A DNA stretch of 64,000 nt from Siderastrea radians (lineage: Eukaryota > Cnidaria > Anthozoa > Scleractinia > Rhizangiidae). Position 1 is the stretch's first letter, and every line of letters starts with the position of its first letter. The stretch spans positions 71,131,276 to 71,195,275 of the forward strand of contig OZ024890.1 in NCBI GenBank assembly GCA_964017195.1. Direction: 5' to 3'. Shown in pieces: positions 23,864-36,000 of the stretch. The notes below the pieces were generated by a model that had not been told where the DNA came from, searched no databases, and worked only from the letters and a program-made list of their open reading frames with translations. Both the position numbers and the translations under genes were made by a program.

Positions 23864-24710
23864 TAAGTAAACAAATTAACAATAAAACCACACAAACTTT
23901 TCCTTGAAAGGACAAGTGTTGAATCGTTTGCGCGCACGTTTCAAGGTACCAGGTTGATCGACAGTTTCACTGAGAGGGGAAACCCTTTACTACAGATCTG
24001 GCGTTGTTGCTAAGGACTTTTTGTGACTGGTGTTTTGTCATGGACCATTTTGCTGCGTTTTGTACACTCAGACATATAGTTTGGTGAAATGTGTGAAGAT
24101 GAAAATATAAATTTTAAAAATCTACATTGCGCGTGCGTAGCTAGAGCCAGTCCTCTAGCACGCATTAAAAAGAAAAATCGTCGGAGATTCTATTTTTTCG
24201 TGAATCATAGATAATCCAGCCGTCTTTACAACCTGACGTAAGTAATTACTGTTATTACCAAGAATTGAAAAATTACAGTATAAAATATACGAACTTATGA
24301 CGTCATATCTTCTATAAAAATGCGAATTTCGGAAAAAATCGAAACGTCACGTTTACATCTTGATGATCGTTTAATATTGGCACTGTTCTTAATAACTAAA
24401 ACTGTGTGCCCTTTAAGTTTTAAGCTTCTTTTCCGTTCAAGTCACGTGACCTGCCAAATATGATTGTGACTTGCTATTCTTGAAAACCTTTTCCAGGGAA
24501 CAAATTTGGCCAAACAGCTTACCGTGGAAGTTAGGGTTTCCAAGATGTGGTGATTAGGAGCTTCCCATAGCAACAATGCGGTAGGTAAGCGTCTTCCCGC
24601 ATAAGCACACCTCTAAAAAGAAAGTTCCCTATGTTTTTGTCGCGTTAGAACGAAATCAGTGATGAACACTGATTATTATTATTATTATTATTATTATTAC
24701 GATTATCATT
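23864..24710. other. Non-coding gap between two Penelope-like elements
   Basis: It contains an (ATT)n run at 24672-24699 that probably marks a retroelement tail. No coding sequence is recognised. Confidence 0.4.
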
Positions 24711-24880
24711 AAGTTCCAACGTTTCCACGACTTCATGACGCCATTATCAAGGAATGATTTTAATGAAAACAGTGCGAGTTAAAAAAAGTTCAGGTCAGAT
24801 AAATTTACGTAAAGGGAGTTAAACTAGACAAAAAAATTTGCACGGATGGAGCACGGTCTTAATTGCTTGATGTACAGCTA

Positions 24881-24945
24881 TTTCGAGAAACGTTGTCAGA
24901 AAAAAGCAAAAAACTGCACAAGCCAATCCCGAAAGGTATTTTGGG
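24881..24945 (+). repeat. Left terminal inverted repeat of the two-gene transposon
   Basis: 65 bp, matched by 27865-27932 in inverse orientation apart from a small A/C-rich indel block at 24906-24911. The transposase start codon is 47 bases inside it. Confidence 0.88.
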
Positions 24946-24992
24946 ATACGGTCAATGAATTTTAATAAGTCAATTGATACATTAAACCCGCG

Positions 24993-26463
24993 ATGCCTTG
25001 TCCGTACAGTGACGATCTTAGATGGCGAGCCATATGGATGAAGGAGTTTTTAGGTTATAGTGTAGATGATGTAGCGGCTACTTTATTCATGTCCCCAAGA
25101 ACGGTGGAGCGCTATATTTCAAAATGCCTAAATACTGGCGAAGTAAAATGGGAGAAATTAGGGCGACCTTTGAATAGTTTTGCCATGCATCCACACGTGG
25201 AGTTCGTAATTATGGAAGCTGTTCTTGAACACCCGGACAAAACTCTTGCAGAGATTGCCTACGATGTCTACGAACAGACAGGGTCAGAAAATGTTGTTTC
25301 CAGCATATTGCGGTATTTGAAACGGAATAGTTTCACCCGCAAAAAGGTTTGTGAAATACTCGCTTTACTATAATAGGGCTTTTTATTTCGCAAATTTGCA
25401 TCATTTTCCTGGTGTGTCAATTTAAGCGTGTTTTATCATTTTAAGCTGGCAAGAATTGCCCTTCAAAGATCTGAGGAAGCAAGAGTACTTTTCAGGTCCA
25501 ATGTTTGTCTCCTGGATCCTGAAATGTTGGTGTTTTTGGACGAAAGCGGATTTGTAAGTATTCAATTGCTGTTTTACAACTTTTTCTACTCTTCAATTAT
25601 TTTTCACAAATCACAATTTTTTCGTCAACCTTTTACTTTTTTAGGACAAAAGACTTTCTCGCACCTATGGCTATAGTCTAGTCGGTAACAGAGCCACGGT
25701 CAAAAGTCAGGCGCAGAACTGGGGACCGCGTATAACGGCCATACCCGTTATTTGTACGGAAGGAATGATAGAAGTGGGTATCTATCAGGGCAAGGTCGAC
25801 GGGGCAAAATTTGAAGAGTTTGTGGATCAAAAGCTCTGCCCTAACTTGCTTCCATTTAATGGCATCAATCCACGATCAGTGGTCATAATGGGTAAGCATA
25901 AAATTTCTTGCAACACTACGATGTGGCGGTGGTTATGAAACTAAATATTTTTGTAACTCCTCAGATACTTCATTCCCTTCCATTTGAAATTTAAACCCTC
26001 TCTGATTCACGCGATTAGCATCACATTAATTTATTTCTTCCTTATTTTTCATTTGCCACAGATAATGCTTACATGATTACAACTTGCTACTGAGGGAAAG
26101 CTAAGTCCTATTTAAAACATTTAATCTGTATACTTTTTCCATTTACGTTTGTGACTGGACTCCTTGTTATTTAATTTCCCTATTTGTGACTCTAATCGAT
26201 AAACAGATAATGCGGCTATCCACCACACCGACGCCGTAGTTAACAGGATTCATGCCGCGGGAGCAATGGTTGTGTTCCTTCCGCCATACAGCCCGGATTT
26301 TATGCCATGCGAAGAACTGTTTGCCCAAACAAAAAACTGGATCAGGGAAAATGACGCGGCCTGGCAATTTTGCCAGGATCCCAAATTTATGGTGGAAGAA
26401 GCATTTCTTCAGGTTACTGATGAACAGATCAGAAACTACATTCAACATGCCGAATACCTGTGA
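24993..26463 (+). CDS. DD34E transposase of IS630/Tc1-mariner type, four exons, intact
   Basis: Exons are 24993-25346, 25446-25553, 25645-25891 and 26207-26463 (354, 108, 247 and 257 nt; phases 0, 0, 1), giving 321 aa. The N-terminus is a helix-turn-helix (DDLRWRAIWMKEFLGYSVDD, MSPRTVERYI). The catalytic core follows: first Asp in VFLDESGF, second Asp in MDNAAIHH, and Glu in SPDFMPCEELFAQTKNW, with 34 residues between the second Asp and Glu, the Tc1 spacing. No frame break is seen and all four exons have clean GT-AG borders. The enzyme would cut and rejoin the element ends, and the TA flanks fit. Tc1-mariner transposases are usually intronless, so three introns are unusual. AATAAA at 26466-26471 directly follows the stop. 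Confidence 0.87.
26062..26093 (+). other. Decoy or alternative last exon of the transposase
   Basis: CCACAG|ATAATGC at 26056-26068 copies the acceptor and first codons of the true last exon (AACAG|ATAATGC at 26202). Splicing here would give DNAYMITTCY and a stop, keeping the second Asp but losing the catalytic Glu. Use of this site is only a possibility. Confidence 0.35.
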
Positions 26464-26465
26464 TA

Positions 26466-26486
26466 AATAAACAAATGAATTTTATT
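26466..26486. terminator. Facing polyadenylation signals of the two transposon genes
   Basis: AATAAA on the plus strand (26466-26471) and on the minus strand (complement of TTTATT at 26481-26486) lie back to back between the converging stop codons. Confidence 0.6.
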
Positions 26487-26530
26487 CAGTGTTAATGACG
26501 AATGTTTGATTATTATCGCATATTAAAAAA

Positions 26531-27830
26531 CTACAAAGAATTCATTTCTTTTAACAGTTTATCCTTTTGCAAAGAAAATTCGTTTTCTGTAAGGACGTCA
26601 TCGTCTTTCAATGCTTTGAGATCCTTGAGCTGCTGAAGAATGCTTGAACGCATACGCACCTACAAGTAGAAAAGCGTTTGGTTAAGAAAATAATACACAT
26701 TTAAAGGCCGCTAGCATCTGCTAAGAAATGCCTCTCTTGCCTTTCTTTCAGCGCCATCCGTGGATTGTCCACTGACTTCACCTGATGTTTGACTTTTGAA
26801 TGATTTTGAAGCCGCTTTCGAATTGCCAGTAAAAATGGAACATTCGGAGGGTTATCTTCACTCTTGTGGGTTCCGTTAACCTGTAATGGAATAAAATGAT
26901 ACAAATTGAACTATTCCTGTTTTCAATAGTTATTTTTACGGACACCCGCCGATCTCAATTCGAGCTCATCAGAGGAGGTAAAAACAACATAAAACCTTGA
27001 CCAATAATTATATTGGAGAAGTGTAATTCGTTGTTGCAAAATTAGCTCAAAACTTGTCCGAGGCATTTCAGTCTCAAGAACGTGCAACACGTGCGTTTTA
27101 TGCTAATTTTTGTAGACATTTGGAAACAACTTCTGGCTGAAAACTCGCCTTAGAAAATACGAAGCAAACAATCTTATAAAAATATAGTCTGAAGGTGGAT
27201 ATGAAATTTAACTAAAGAAGGTGAAAATTACTCTCGGCAACTCAAATTTTCCTTACCACCATCCGCGCCCAGCAGCGCAATTTGAACTCGGGAAGAGTAT
27301 GCTTCTCTCTAAGCCGTGAAAGACAAGAGTCGTAGCTGTTTTCTTCCTCTCCGTCCCCGCTATCATCTCGAGCACTACTGGGATTACCTAAGTCAGAATA
27401 GTGATAATCATAATCATTATCACTGAGAACAAGGGAAAAAATCTCACTTAACTTTTGGTGCAACAAAACGTGCAAAACATGGCTTATTGTGTTTCTTACC
27501 TTTTCTCTTTTTGCCCGAAGAACCCCTTGGAACGTTTTTATGTGGATCCACCCACAATGTTATCATCCCGTTTTTTACCAAAGAAAACACTTCGGCGAGC
27601 TGGATTTCGGACGATATAGAGAATTTCTTGTTTCCGTCCGCGTAGTAGCCGATTTGGAAGGTCGTGTCGGTTGCTGGAAATATTTCCTCTTTACAATTCT
27701 GCAGAAAGTATTGCTTCAATTGCATGACTGTTGCAAAGCAAGGTACTTTCCTGACACTGTAGGTGTCGTACCTGTTTTTGTGGGCTTCTTTCAGCACACG
27801 CAGACAGACGTCCATGGCGTCTCCTGCCAT
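26531..27830 (-). CDS. Companion protein of the transposon, 229 aa, SHOCT-like C-terminus
   Basis: The minus-strand exons are 27830-27500, 27387-27257, 26880-26782 and 26659-26531 (331, 131, 99 and 129 nt; phases 1, 0, 0). The start MAGDAMDVCLRVLKEA is chosen because it lies just inside the right terminal repeat. Residues about 33-100 (VPCFATVMQLKQYF through MITLWVDP) look like a small alpha/beta fold, PB1-like in feel. Next come a basic tail (GKKRKG), an acidic linker (DDSGDGEEE), a segment LPEFKLRCWARMV, and a SHOCT-like end (ILQQLKDLKALKDDDVLTEN). No catalytic motif is visible. SHOCT segments often mediate oligomerisation, so a transposase partner or DNA-binding adaptor is a reasonable guess. 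The frame continuing upstream of the Met belongs to the Penelope remnant. Confidence 0.72.
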
Positions 27831-27864
27831 GTTTTTTAAAGATTTCACGGAAATGATGAAACTA

Positions 27865-27932
27865 CCCAAAATACCTTTCGGGATTGGCTTGTGCAGTTTT
27901 CTGGGGTTTTTTTCCGACAACGTTTCTCGAAA
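27865..27932 (-). repeat. Right terminal inverted repeat of the two-gene transposon
   Basis: 68 bp, inverted relative to 24881-24945. It is followed by the TA duplication and Penelope coding sequence. The companion gene starts 35 bases inside it. Confidence 0.88.
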
Positions 27933-28592
27933 TAGCTCAAATTCGTTCCCCCAATCAAATTTGTTCCCCCATTTTTTTAGCACTTTAAAGCGACCGAGGA
28001 GGTCATCAGGGACTGCGCCCGCATGTTCTTTGTCGTAGTGCTTGCGCACCGATGATGACGTGCTCTTATGCTCATCCACGCGTACATGCAGATGCTCACG
28101 GGTGTAGCCAACATAACTACCTGTATCACACAGGTCACATTGAAACTGGGAAACTGCGCATTGTTGGTTAACAAGCTGTGGTTTGGTCTCGCATGCTTGG
28201 AACTCCTGGGCAATTTTCCGACTGATAAACACGGGTTGGATGGTTGTCTGCAGCTTGACACTAAGGTCTTTCAACTGGGCCTTAACAATGTTAGCCGAGT
28301 CTTGGTCCTTGAAGGGCATGACTACCCGGGTCACGTTTTCCGCCATCTCTGTCAACGCCTGTTGGGACTGCTGGTCAGCGACCCTTGAGTTGACAAAGGT
28401 GTTAATAGTGGAGTTGATAAGGTGTTGAGGGTACTTAAGACGTGAGAGCACGGACGAAGTGCGACGAATGAAAGCGACATTGCGCGAAATATTCATGAGT
28501 GAGTTCTGCAGTATAAAATCTTTGGTTAATGCATCAATGGTTGCTCGTGTGTTTAATTGTGTGGCAGGAAATCGGCAGGAAATATTGTGCAT

Positions 28593-30045
28593 TTAAAGTA
28601 TTTTTAAATAAAAATTTTCATAATAACAATAATAATGATGCGTTGACCACTCGCTTGTTGTATCTGTACCGTTCTTTTTATTCTTTATCTGTTAGTTGAA
28701 ATGTTAATTGCAACTTTTTAGAATTTTTCCAGCAAAACAAAACGAAAATCAAATACTATTTTGTGTGTGGTATAAATATTAATTGGTTCAGCGCCAATGC
28801 TTTTTTCTTTCGTTTGTTTTCGACGGAAAACACACGAGTTTTTTAGCTTGCATGCAACCTATTGTTTGTTTCTGGAGTGTTAACAATAGCTTCTTAATTT
28901 TTGTATCCATAATTTGCATTTTAACTGATCAATTAGTTGCAAAATCAAGAAGCGTTGTCTTCTCCACGAGGAGAAAACTTGGACACGGAGTCCCGTTTTA
29001 CCAAATCTTAACTTTGGAAGCTCAAAGCATCGCAAAGAAACGCAACTTATCAAAGGAAAAACAACCTTGTTGCACTTCCAACATTCCTCAAGCCCTCTAT
29101 TAAGTTTCAACGAAATCGGCTCCCAAGCGATCAAGATCTAAAGATTTTTAACGTAAGACCTCCACTAAAATTTTACCTTATAAATTTATTCATGAGCAGC
29201 CTGTCACCCGCGGCCTTAAATGTCCTTGCTGTGTTGACAGTATTTGACATCACGAGGTGGAAATCACTGATTTTTTGCATCTTCAGTAATACATTCTGTC
29301 CTTTATCTCAAAATAACTGCCGCATTGATGTATCAAGCTATTCGCACCAGCCTCCCTGCACATTCATTATGATGTTTTCAACTTTGTAACCTGGGTATTG
29401 TTGCTTCAAGTCCCAGCGCAGGGGCCTGTACTTAAGAGTCTTCTCATGGTTATTATTATTATTATTATTATTATTGGAGTTCACGCATGGTTTAGCTCCT
29501 TTGTTAGGATTTTACGTGATCGAGGACAAGGGAGATAGCATAGGGGGCTAAAATACTGCTGTTGTTCATTCATACTTTTTGCCGGCATACTTTTTGCTGC
29601 TTAAACTAGGTTAAATTGGGGTTGTTACAAAAATATTCTAATTTGAATCCAAAATTAGATTATTGAATCAGGGATACAGAGTTGAGAGTTGAAAAATGGA
29701 GACGGCTGGAAAACGAAGCTCTACATAGGAGGTACTCGCAACAAGAAATACAATTACCGAGTTGATAGCTATTGTTGTTGATAGCGAATTATTTAGTGAA
29801 TTATTTAGTTGTTACACATTCATAATTAAGAGCCATTCTGCTCTGAAGGTCCCATTAGCTGATTGTTGTTTAGCATAAACATACCGTTCAAATGACAAAA
29901 TTTCAATGCCCATTTTCGCGGTTTTGCTCAATCATTCTGATGTTTTTAAAGCCGGAGATTTTTGTACTGTTTTAACTCCTAGTTTTTTCGACTAAAATAC
30001 CGATTTCCATATCAGTTTTATCAATTTCAAACCTTAACCAAAACA
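28593..30045. other. 5' flank of gene C; no gene seen
   Basis: AT-rich sequence with an (ATT)n run at about 29451-29475. Open frames at 28783-29103 and 29192-29389 have no recognisable content. Confidence 0.4.
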
Positions 30046-33000
30046 ATGGCTATTCGTATTTCCGTATTTATCGCGCTTTTTCACATGTGCAGAGCAGTTG
30101 AAGCTTTGCAAAAAGGCTCTTTCGATAGAAATTATAGAAGCGGTATTGGCCATGGAAATTTCAAACCGGATCTCTTTCAATACCTATCGACAACGGTAAT
30201 CACCTCCTTCTCCGTCAAGGACGTGTCAGAGTGTCCATTCGAATGTATCGACGAGGTGTCGTGTTTTTCGTTCAATATAGCGGTGCATCCAGACTCACAA
30301 GGTCTTTATTTGTGCGAGTTACTAGCAGCAGACAGATACAGAGCAAGAAACCAACTGCAAGCGAATGACTCCTTTCATCATTACAGTCCATGGGTGAGTT
30401 AAGTAACAGAACTAAGAACTTCATACTCCAGGCCTTAAAATACTTTATATTGGTTCGAAATTTGTGATTTTCATCGCATTTTAGACAGCTAAGAGGCGTA
30501 AGCAACAAGTACCCATCTTTTTGTATGGTCTTTAGAATATCTGAAGCTGCGTGAAATCATACAACTTGTCAGGCAATCACCTGCATGTGTAATCGTACCA
30601 AACACATTCACGGTGGGGCCAAACCACCCCCCAAATGGGTCATGAAATGTCCCGTTTTTTGGTTAATTTTTAATAATTTTGTTACTTTTCGTCATTTCTT
30701 TACCAAACTTGGTAATTTGATATGGGTCTTTGTGCCAAACAATTTGACATGAATGGTGATGCCAAATGTCAAATTATGACGTCATAATTGGTGACGTCAT
30801 ATTATTCTCTAAAATAAAATTTTAGAATTTCTAAATTTTTTCTGGTGTTTTAGAAAGAACACGTCAAGAGGAGTTGAATGCTGAAAACCGTTTGTCGATG
30901 TGATAAATAATGGATGAGATATGGCATTTTAGATTTTGAAAATTTCACAGTCTCAAAATAGGGTCCCCCCCTTGTGTAATACGTTTGAATTTAAGTGTTG
31001 TTTTGTTGCGTCAACGACACCATTTAAGTTGCAGATAAGATGTCTTAAATGACGGAAGCTAAATGAAAAAGAAAAACTCGGAAAATTTTTTTCCTGCCAG
31101 AGCTAGAGCCCCCAAACCAGTTTTGTGACGTAATTAAGTGTCACGTGATCAATTATGCTCTTGCTAATATTATCGTTTTCAAGCCGAAAACTTAAAATCT
31201 AAAATGATACGATTTTTTGGAACAACAAGAAGTCCATTTTACCAGATTATTAGCTTGCATGGAAAAAAACTGTACAAAATAGATCAACAGGGTTGTTTTT
31301 AGAAGAAAAGTATGGTTCCGGGGGGGACACTTTAAATGTCTTTAAATTGCCATAACTCAAGATACGTTTGTCTTAGCGCGGTACGGTTTTCAGCATTTTA
31401 CTCCCCTTGCCAAGTTCTTTCAGATGACATAACTTTTTATTTCAAATTTGAAATTTTCAGTTAACTCGTTTTGTGACGTCAGCCATTATGACGTCACAAT
31501 TTAGTTTTAAAATAAATTGAGCGACAACCCAAGGTTTTTTGCCAAGTTTGGAAAAGAAATATGAAAAAGAAGCAAAATTAGTCTAAATGACCCATTTGGG
31601 GGGTGGTTTGGCCCCGCCGTGATTCAATTAAGTTCAGGATGAACTCGATCGGTGTTGCGAAACATAATTTATTTCTATCTTACATTTGCCTCTTCTCAGG
31701 ATTGATACTTGTAGCTCTACAAAAGTGAAGGGATCTAAAAGGACAAATATTCAAACTAATTCAGTCTAGAACTACCGCAATATAAACGGTCGTTTGTTGT
31801 CATGTAAGTTGCAAGTCGCTTTTTTCGGTTTGCAGGCTGATCAGTTTCGCGTGAAAAATAAATGTTGATTATAAATACCTAGTTATCAACCGTCAGTAAC
31901 GGTCGTCGCAAGAATTGCTATTCAAGTACATTATCAACAACTCCACTTATACGGCACAACATCGAAAAGTATAGATTGCGCAAGTTATTTCCAAGTTTTG
32001 CACAGCACGGTACGTATCCGATGTGGCGTGAAGTGGATTGCCTTGATACACATGCTGCAACGACTTCCCAAACCGAAGGCAAAGACGATACCAAGGATGG
32101 TGTTAGGTTGCTTAAAGTAACTCGAAACAGTTTGGTTTGGTGCGCGAAGGCTGGTTTCTACTACTACTAGATTTTTTGTGTTGGTCTTGCAGACAAATTT
32201 TTTGCAGCTATATGAAGGCAGGGCTCACTTTTTGTACCGTTATTTATTGTTCTGTAGTTAATTATTTAGTTCCGTAGTAAATAGGTGTGTTTAGCACGTG
32301 CAACTGGTCAGCGTGGCATGTAACATTGCATACGTGTATATGCTACATGTAATTTTTGCGTGGGTCAGTTTTTATCTAGCTTAGATGGTTTCATGATGTC
32401 TTTCGAGAACGTTTATTAAATTTATAGCGTTACAAGATGTCAGGAGTTGGATTCAGCCCTGCCGAGTATAAAATCCGCAGGCAAGAAGACCTCTTTCAAG
32501 GAATTTGACATGTCATGAATAATTCACAGAACTTTGTTTACTCTTGAGGACTTTGTCTTGCGACTGAAATAAGGACTTTGTCGCCGTGAATCTCAAGACT
32601 GTACATATTATACACATATATTATATTTTTGTTTTGTTTTGTTGTCAAGGGAAGATGGGTCGATTTCCACTTTTGTTGTCAAGGATGCAACAGCGTTGCT
32701 ATCGCAAAATTTATTTTATCTTAAAAATCGATAACGATTTGCCAACGCCGGAGGACCCGAACAGATTTTACCTAAACCGTGGCTCACGTTGTTTAATAAA
32801 CGAATTCTTGTGTTTTTTGTCTTTTCGTGGCAGCTGCATGCGTGATAAACAAATGGAAGGAAGATCACGTTCTGTTAAGATAAATCCTTTTGTAGATCTG
32901 TCATTTTATCAAAATCTAGGGAAAGGATATTCGTCGATTGTTTCACTGGAGTTTCAGACCACATGTACCTGACCAATTGAAGTGTCCGGATTGGTTTGTG

Positions 33001-36000
33001 AACTCGTGAATTGTTAGAGAGTTTGGCCGTTCTGTCAAGAAATCGAAGTCGTTGCGACAATTTTTCTAAGGCAGAAAAAAAAATTTCTGCTTGAGTTGGT
33101 TAAGGAAGATCGCTTTTTGAGGACAAAGGCCACGACAACGGGAAGCTGGTATTTCAATATTCAACCTTGCCGAAACGTGGTTTGGAGAAACTGAAAGGAT
33201 TCTAGCTAAAAGTCACAGACAAAACTGAAAAGGGGCACGATGCAACACACCCCACCCCCCTCCAGACAAGCCATGAGAAAAACAGGTGGTGAAGGACAAC
33301 CTCCATCACCTTCTAAGATTTCCAGCCTTTTTTATATTTGAAATTCGTTATTATGTATCTTTATTAATTCATGATTAATCCTTTTACAATATCAATGGGG
33401 AGCCATTAGTTTTGCTTCTAAAATGCAATGTTGTCAGATATTCCGGGTGTTCAGAGGATGGGTTCCTTGTTGCTTGTTACGGACACTTTCTGATTAGCGG
33501 CAAATGAAGTGTCGAGCCTAAAGTTCTCAGTTAAAGGTTGCATATGTTTAATGGGAACCATTTTAAAGGTTTGTTTTAATAACTGGGTTTCTTCTATTTT
33601 GCGTATATCGTGTGGAAAAAATAGTTGTTGTCATTGTGTCTAAGAAAGAAATTAATCTAAATTAGTAAGAGACGATCGTCGATCTCTCGGTAAACTAAGT
33701 ATGTGGCGCTTAACTAGGTGTGAGTGTGACCCGTGTAGCTCCCTGTGGCTGATAGAAAAACGTCTAAAAATGGAAGATGAATTTTCACAGACGGTGAATA
33801 ACAAAAACAAACGCATCGAATTTGTTTAGCCTGAGTGCATGGAGATTGAACTGAACTTGAAAGAAGCGTAGGGCATGCTGGAGAGCACTGAAACTTTGGA
33901 TTCAATGACTCGAATTCCAAGTTAACTTTTAAATTGTACGTTTACTTAAATCTTTTTAAAGCTATCTTTGTTCTCAATTTTTTAACATTTTTTTTCATTT
34001 TTACACAGACACCCTGCTACGGTGACCCCTGTCTGAACTACGGAGACTGTATTCCTGACTTTCAGATGAATTCCTACCACTGCGTTTGTAAGCCAGGATT
34101 TAATGGGACTCACTGTGGAGGTAAAAGGATGAATTACTACACCTCTAGAGTCCCATTACTAGATAGGAGTTTCAATTTTGTTCTATAAATGGGCAAACGG
34201 ATCGATATGTTAGAAGGGTTATTTATTAGTTAAAACATAAGCTATGGGAAACATGGATTTTGAGTTCTCACCGAACGATGTTTCAAGCAAACAGCGATAA
34301 AATATGTCGTCGATTTAATTAAACTATCACCTTACCGTCAGTTTTGCTGTCCCGGGTCTTTGATTTCTGCATCATCTTCTGCAAATATCCCTGTTTTTCC
34401 CTGATTCTTCGGTGAGTTCGATATGCTTACTTTTACCGCCCGCCAATTTGAATACCCACTCATTCCCAGTTCTTTTCATTCCCAGTTCTACGCAGCCAAC
34501 TAGAAAACCTCCTAAAGCCGCCCTAAAGCCCCTGGATAAGAAGCACTTGGGCCGTTGCTAGGAGATTTGTGCCTTTGGCCAATCGTAGGGCCGAAAAGAC
34601 AATCGCTATTGTTTTTCAAATTGGCCTTCAGCTGGTAAGAGCAACAAGCTCTTTCCAGTCCCCCGACAGAACCTAATTTCAATTGTAACTTTTAATCCGT
34701 TGCACGATGACCTTCCATATATGGAAGTCCGTCGTGCAATGTTCTTACGAGCTCGTAACCGTAACCTGGAAAAGATAGCCTACCCAGGGGCCTTAGGGCG
34801 GCTTTAGGAGGTTCTTTAGTTGGCTGCGTAGAACTGGGAATGAGACAGGAGAACAGACGGTAAGGTGATAGTTTTATTGAATAGTTGACATACTTCATCG
34901 CTTTTTGTTTGAAACAACGTTCGGTGAGAACTCAAAATCCATGTTTCCTAAAGGTTATGGTTAAAAGTTCGTTCCTTCGTTCGTTCGTTCATTCATTCAT
35001 TGGTTCGTTCATTCATTCATTCACTCATTCATTCATTCATTCATTCATTCATTCATTCGTTCGCTCGTTTGTTCGTTCCTTTGTTCGTTTATTCATTCAT
35101 ACATTCATTAATTTTTTCATTCATTAGTAAAACAGGTCCTAATGTTGCTACTCTAAGTAATTATGATAAAATTATATATTAACAGAATTTAGGGAATAAA
35201 AATACTTGTAAACTTGTTGGGAAGTATATTCATTTAATGTTTCAGAAAAGAAAAAAATAATTAATGGGAATGTAATGAAATAATTTAAATTAAGTCATTT
35301 AGAATTAATTGTTTCATTATATTAGGTAATGTTTATTATTTATTGCAAGTAGACCTATGCCTCCCTTTAGAGATGTAAGGCACAGTAATGATATACTGTT
35401 ACCGTCACTGTTACTGTTACTGTTACCGTTATTCACTCATTGTTCACTTTCTGGTCGAAGCTTGTAAGTTCGACTTTGAGGACGGAATAGACGGCTGGAA
35501 GAGGACTGGTACAGCGTTCGACAACCAGCCTACCTATGGGGACAACCCATCAGCTCGTAACAGAGAGTCGGCCCAACAGCAGGGAGACTGGTGGATTGGA
35601 GGATACGAAAACAGACCCTCCAAGGATAAACCTGCAGGAAGAGTACAGGGAGATGGCCCCCAGGGAACTCTTACCTCTCCGCCCTTTATCATACGGGGAA
35701 AAAATATCTCATTCTTGATTGGAGGAGGCTGTGCCTTAAACGTCGTTCGTGCAGAGTTACTTGTCGACAACCAGGTAATCGTGCAGTATGTGTCGGACGG
35801 CACACTAAACATGAACGAGCGATGAACGAGCGAGCGAGAGAGAGAATGAGTGAGTGCTTACCTTGACTGTCTCTTGCCGTGAAGGGACCACTTTATCAAT
35901 AAGAAGCAAACTGGAGCTGTATTTTTGTGTAGATATGGCTCAGAAGTCAACTTAATAAGCCAAATTTTATTAAACAAGGCTGATGAGAAAGCTATAGTAA

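Larger units (their letters stand above)
24881..27932. mobile_element. Two-gene IS630/Tc1-mariner-like DNA transposon, apparently intact
   Basis: The left end (24881-24945) and the right end (27865-27932, inverted) both read TTTCGAGAAACGTTGTC at the outside and ACTGCACAAGCCAATCCCGA further in. They are flanked by TA at 24879-24880 and 27933-27934. The 3,052-bp interior holds a transposase gene (+) and a companion gene (-) that converge with 67 bp between stop codons. Both are open across spliced exons. Penelope sequence continues on each side, which shows the target was another mobile element. Confidence 0.85.
24711..28592 (-). mobile_element. Penelope-like retroelement fragment split by a DNA transposon
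   Basis: The minus-strand frame from 28592 to about 27935 encodes the late Penelope polyprotein: ISRNVAFIRR, LSRLKYPQHLINSTINTF, VVMPFKDQDSANIVK, LVNQQCAVSQFQCDLC, then the endonuclease motif SYVGYTREHLHVRVDEHK and GRFKVLKKWGNKFD. The frame then runs into the end of a DNA transposon. Beyond that transposon, 24878-24824 on the minus strand gives LYIKQLRP, CSIRANFFV and a stop, the expected Penelope C-terminus in a shifted frame. A degenerate terminal motif follows near 24715-24755. The element is 5' truncated and inactive. Confidence 0.82.

Noticed and set aside
27489..28428. Plus-strand frames over the companion gene and Penelope remnant
   Set aside because: Antisense shadows of minus-strand coding sequence with clear family motifs.
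32586..32972. 128-residue frame in gene C intron 1
   Set aside because: No domain or splice support; the intron phase does not call for another exon here.
35534..35812. 92-residue minus frame opposite gene C exon 3
   Set aside because: Antisense shadow of the module exon.
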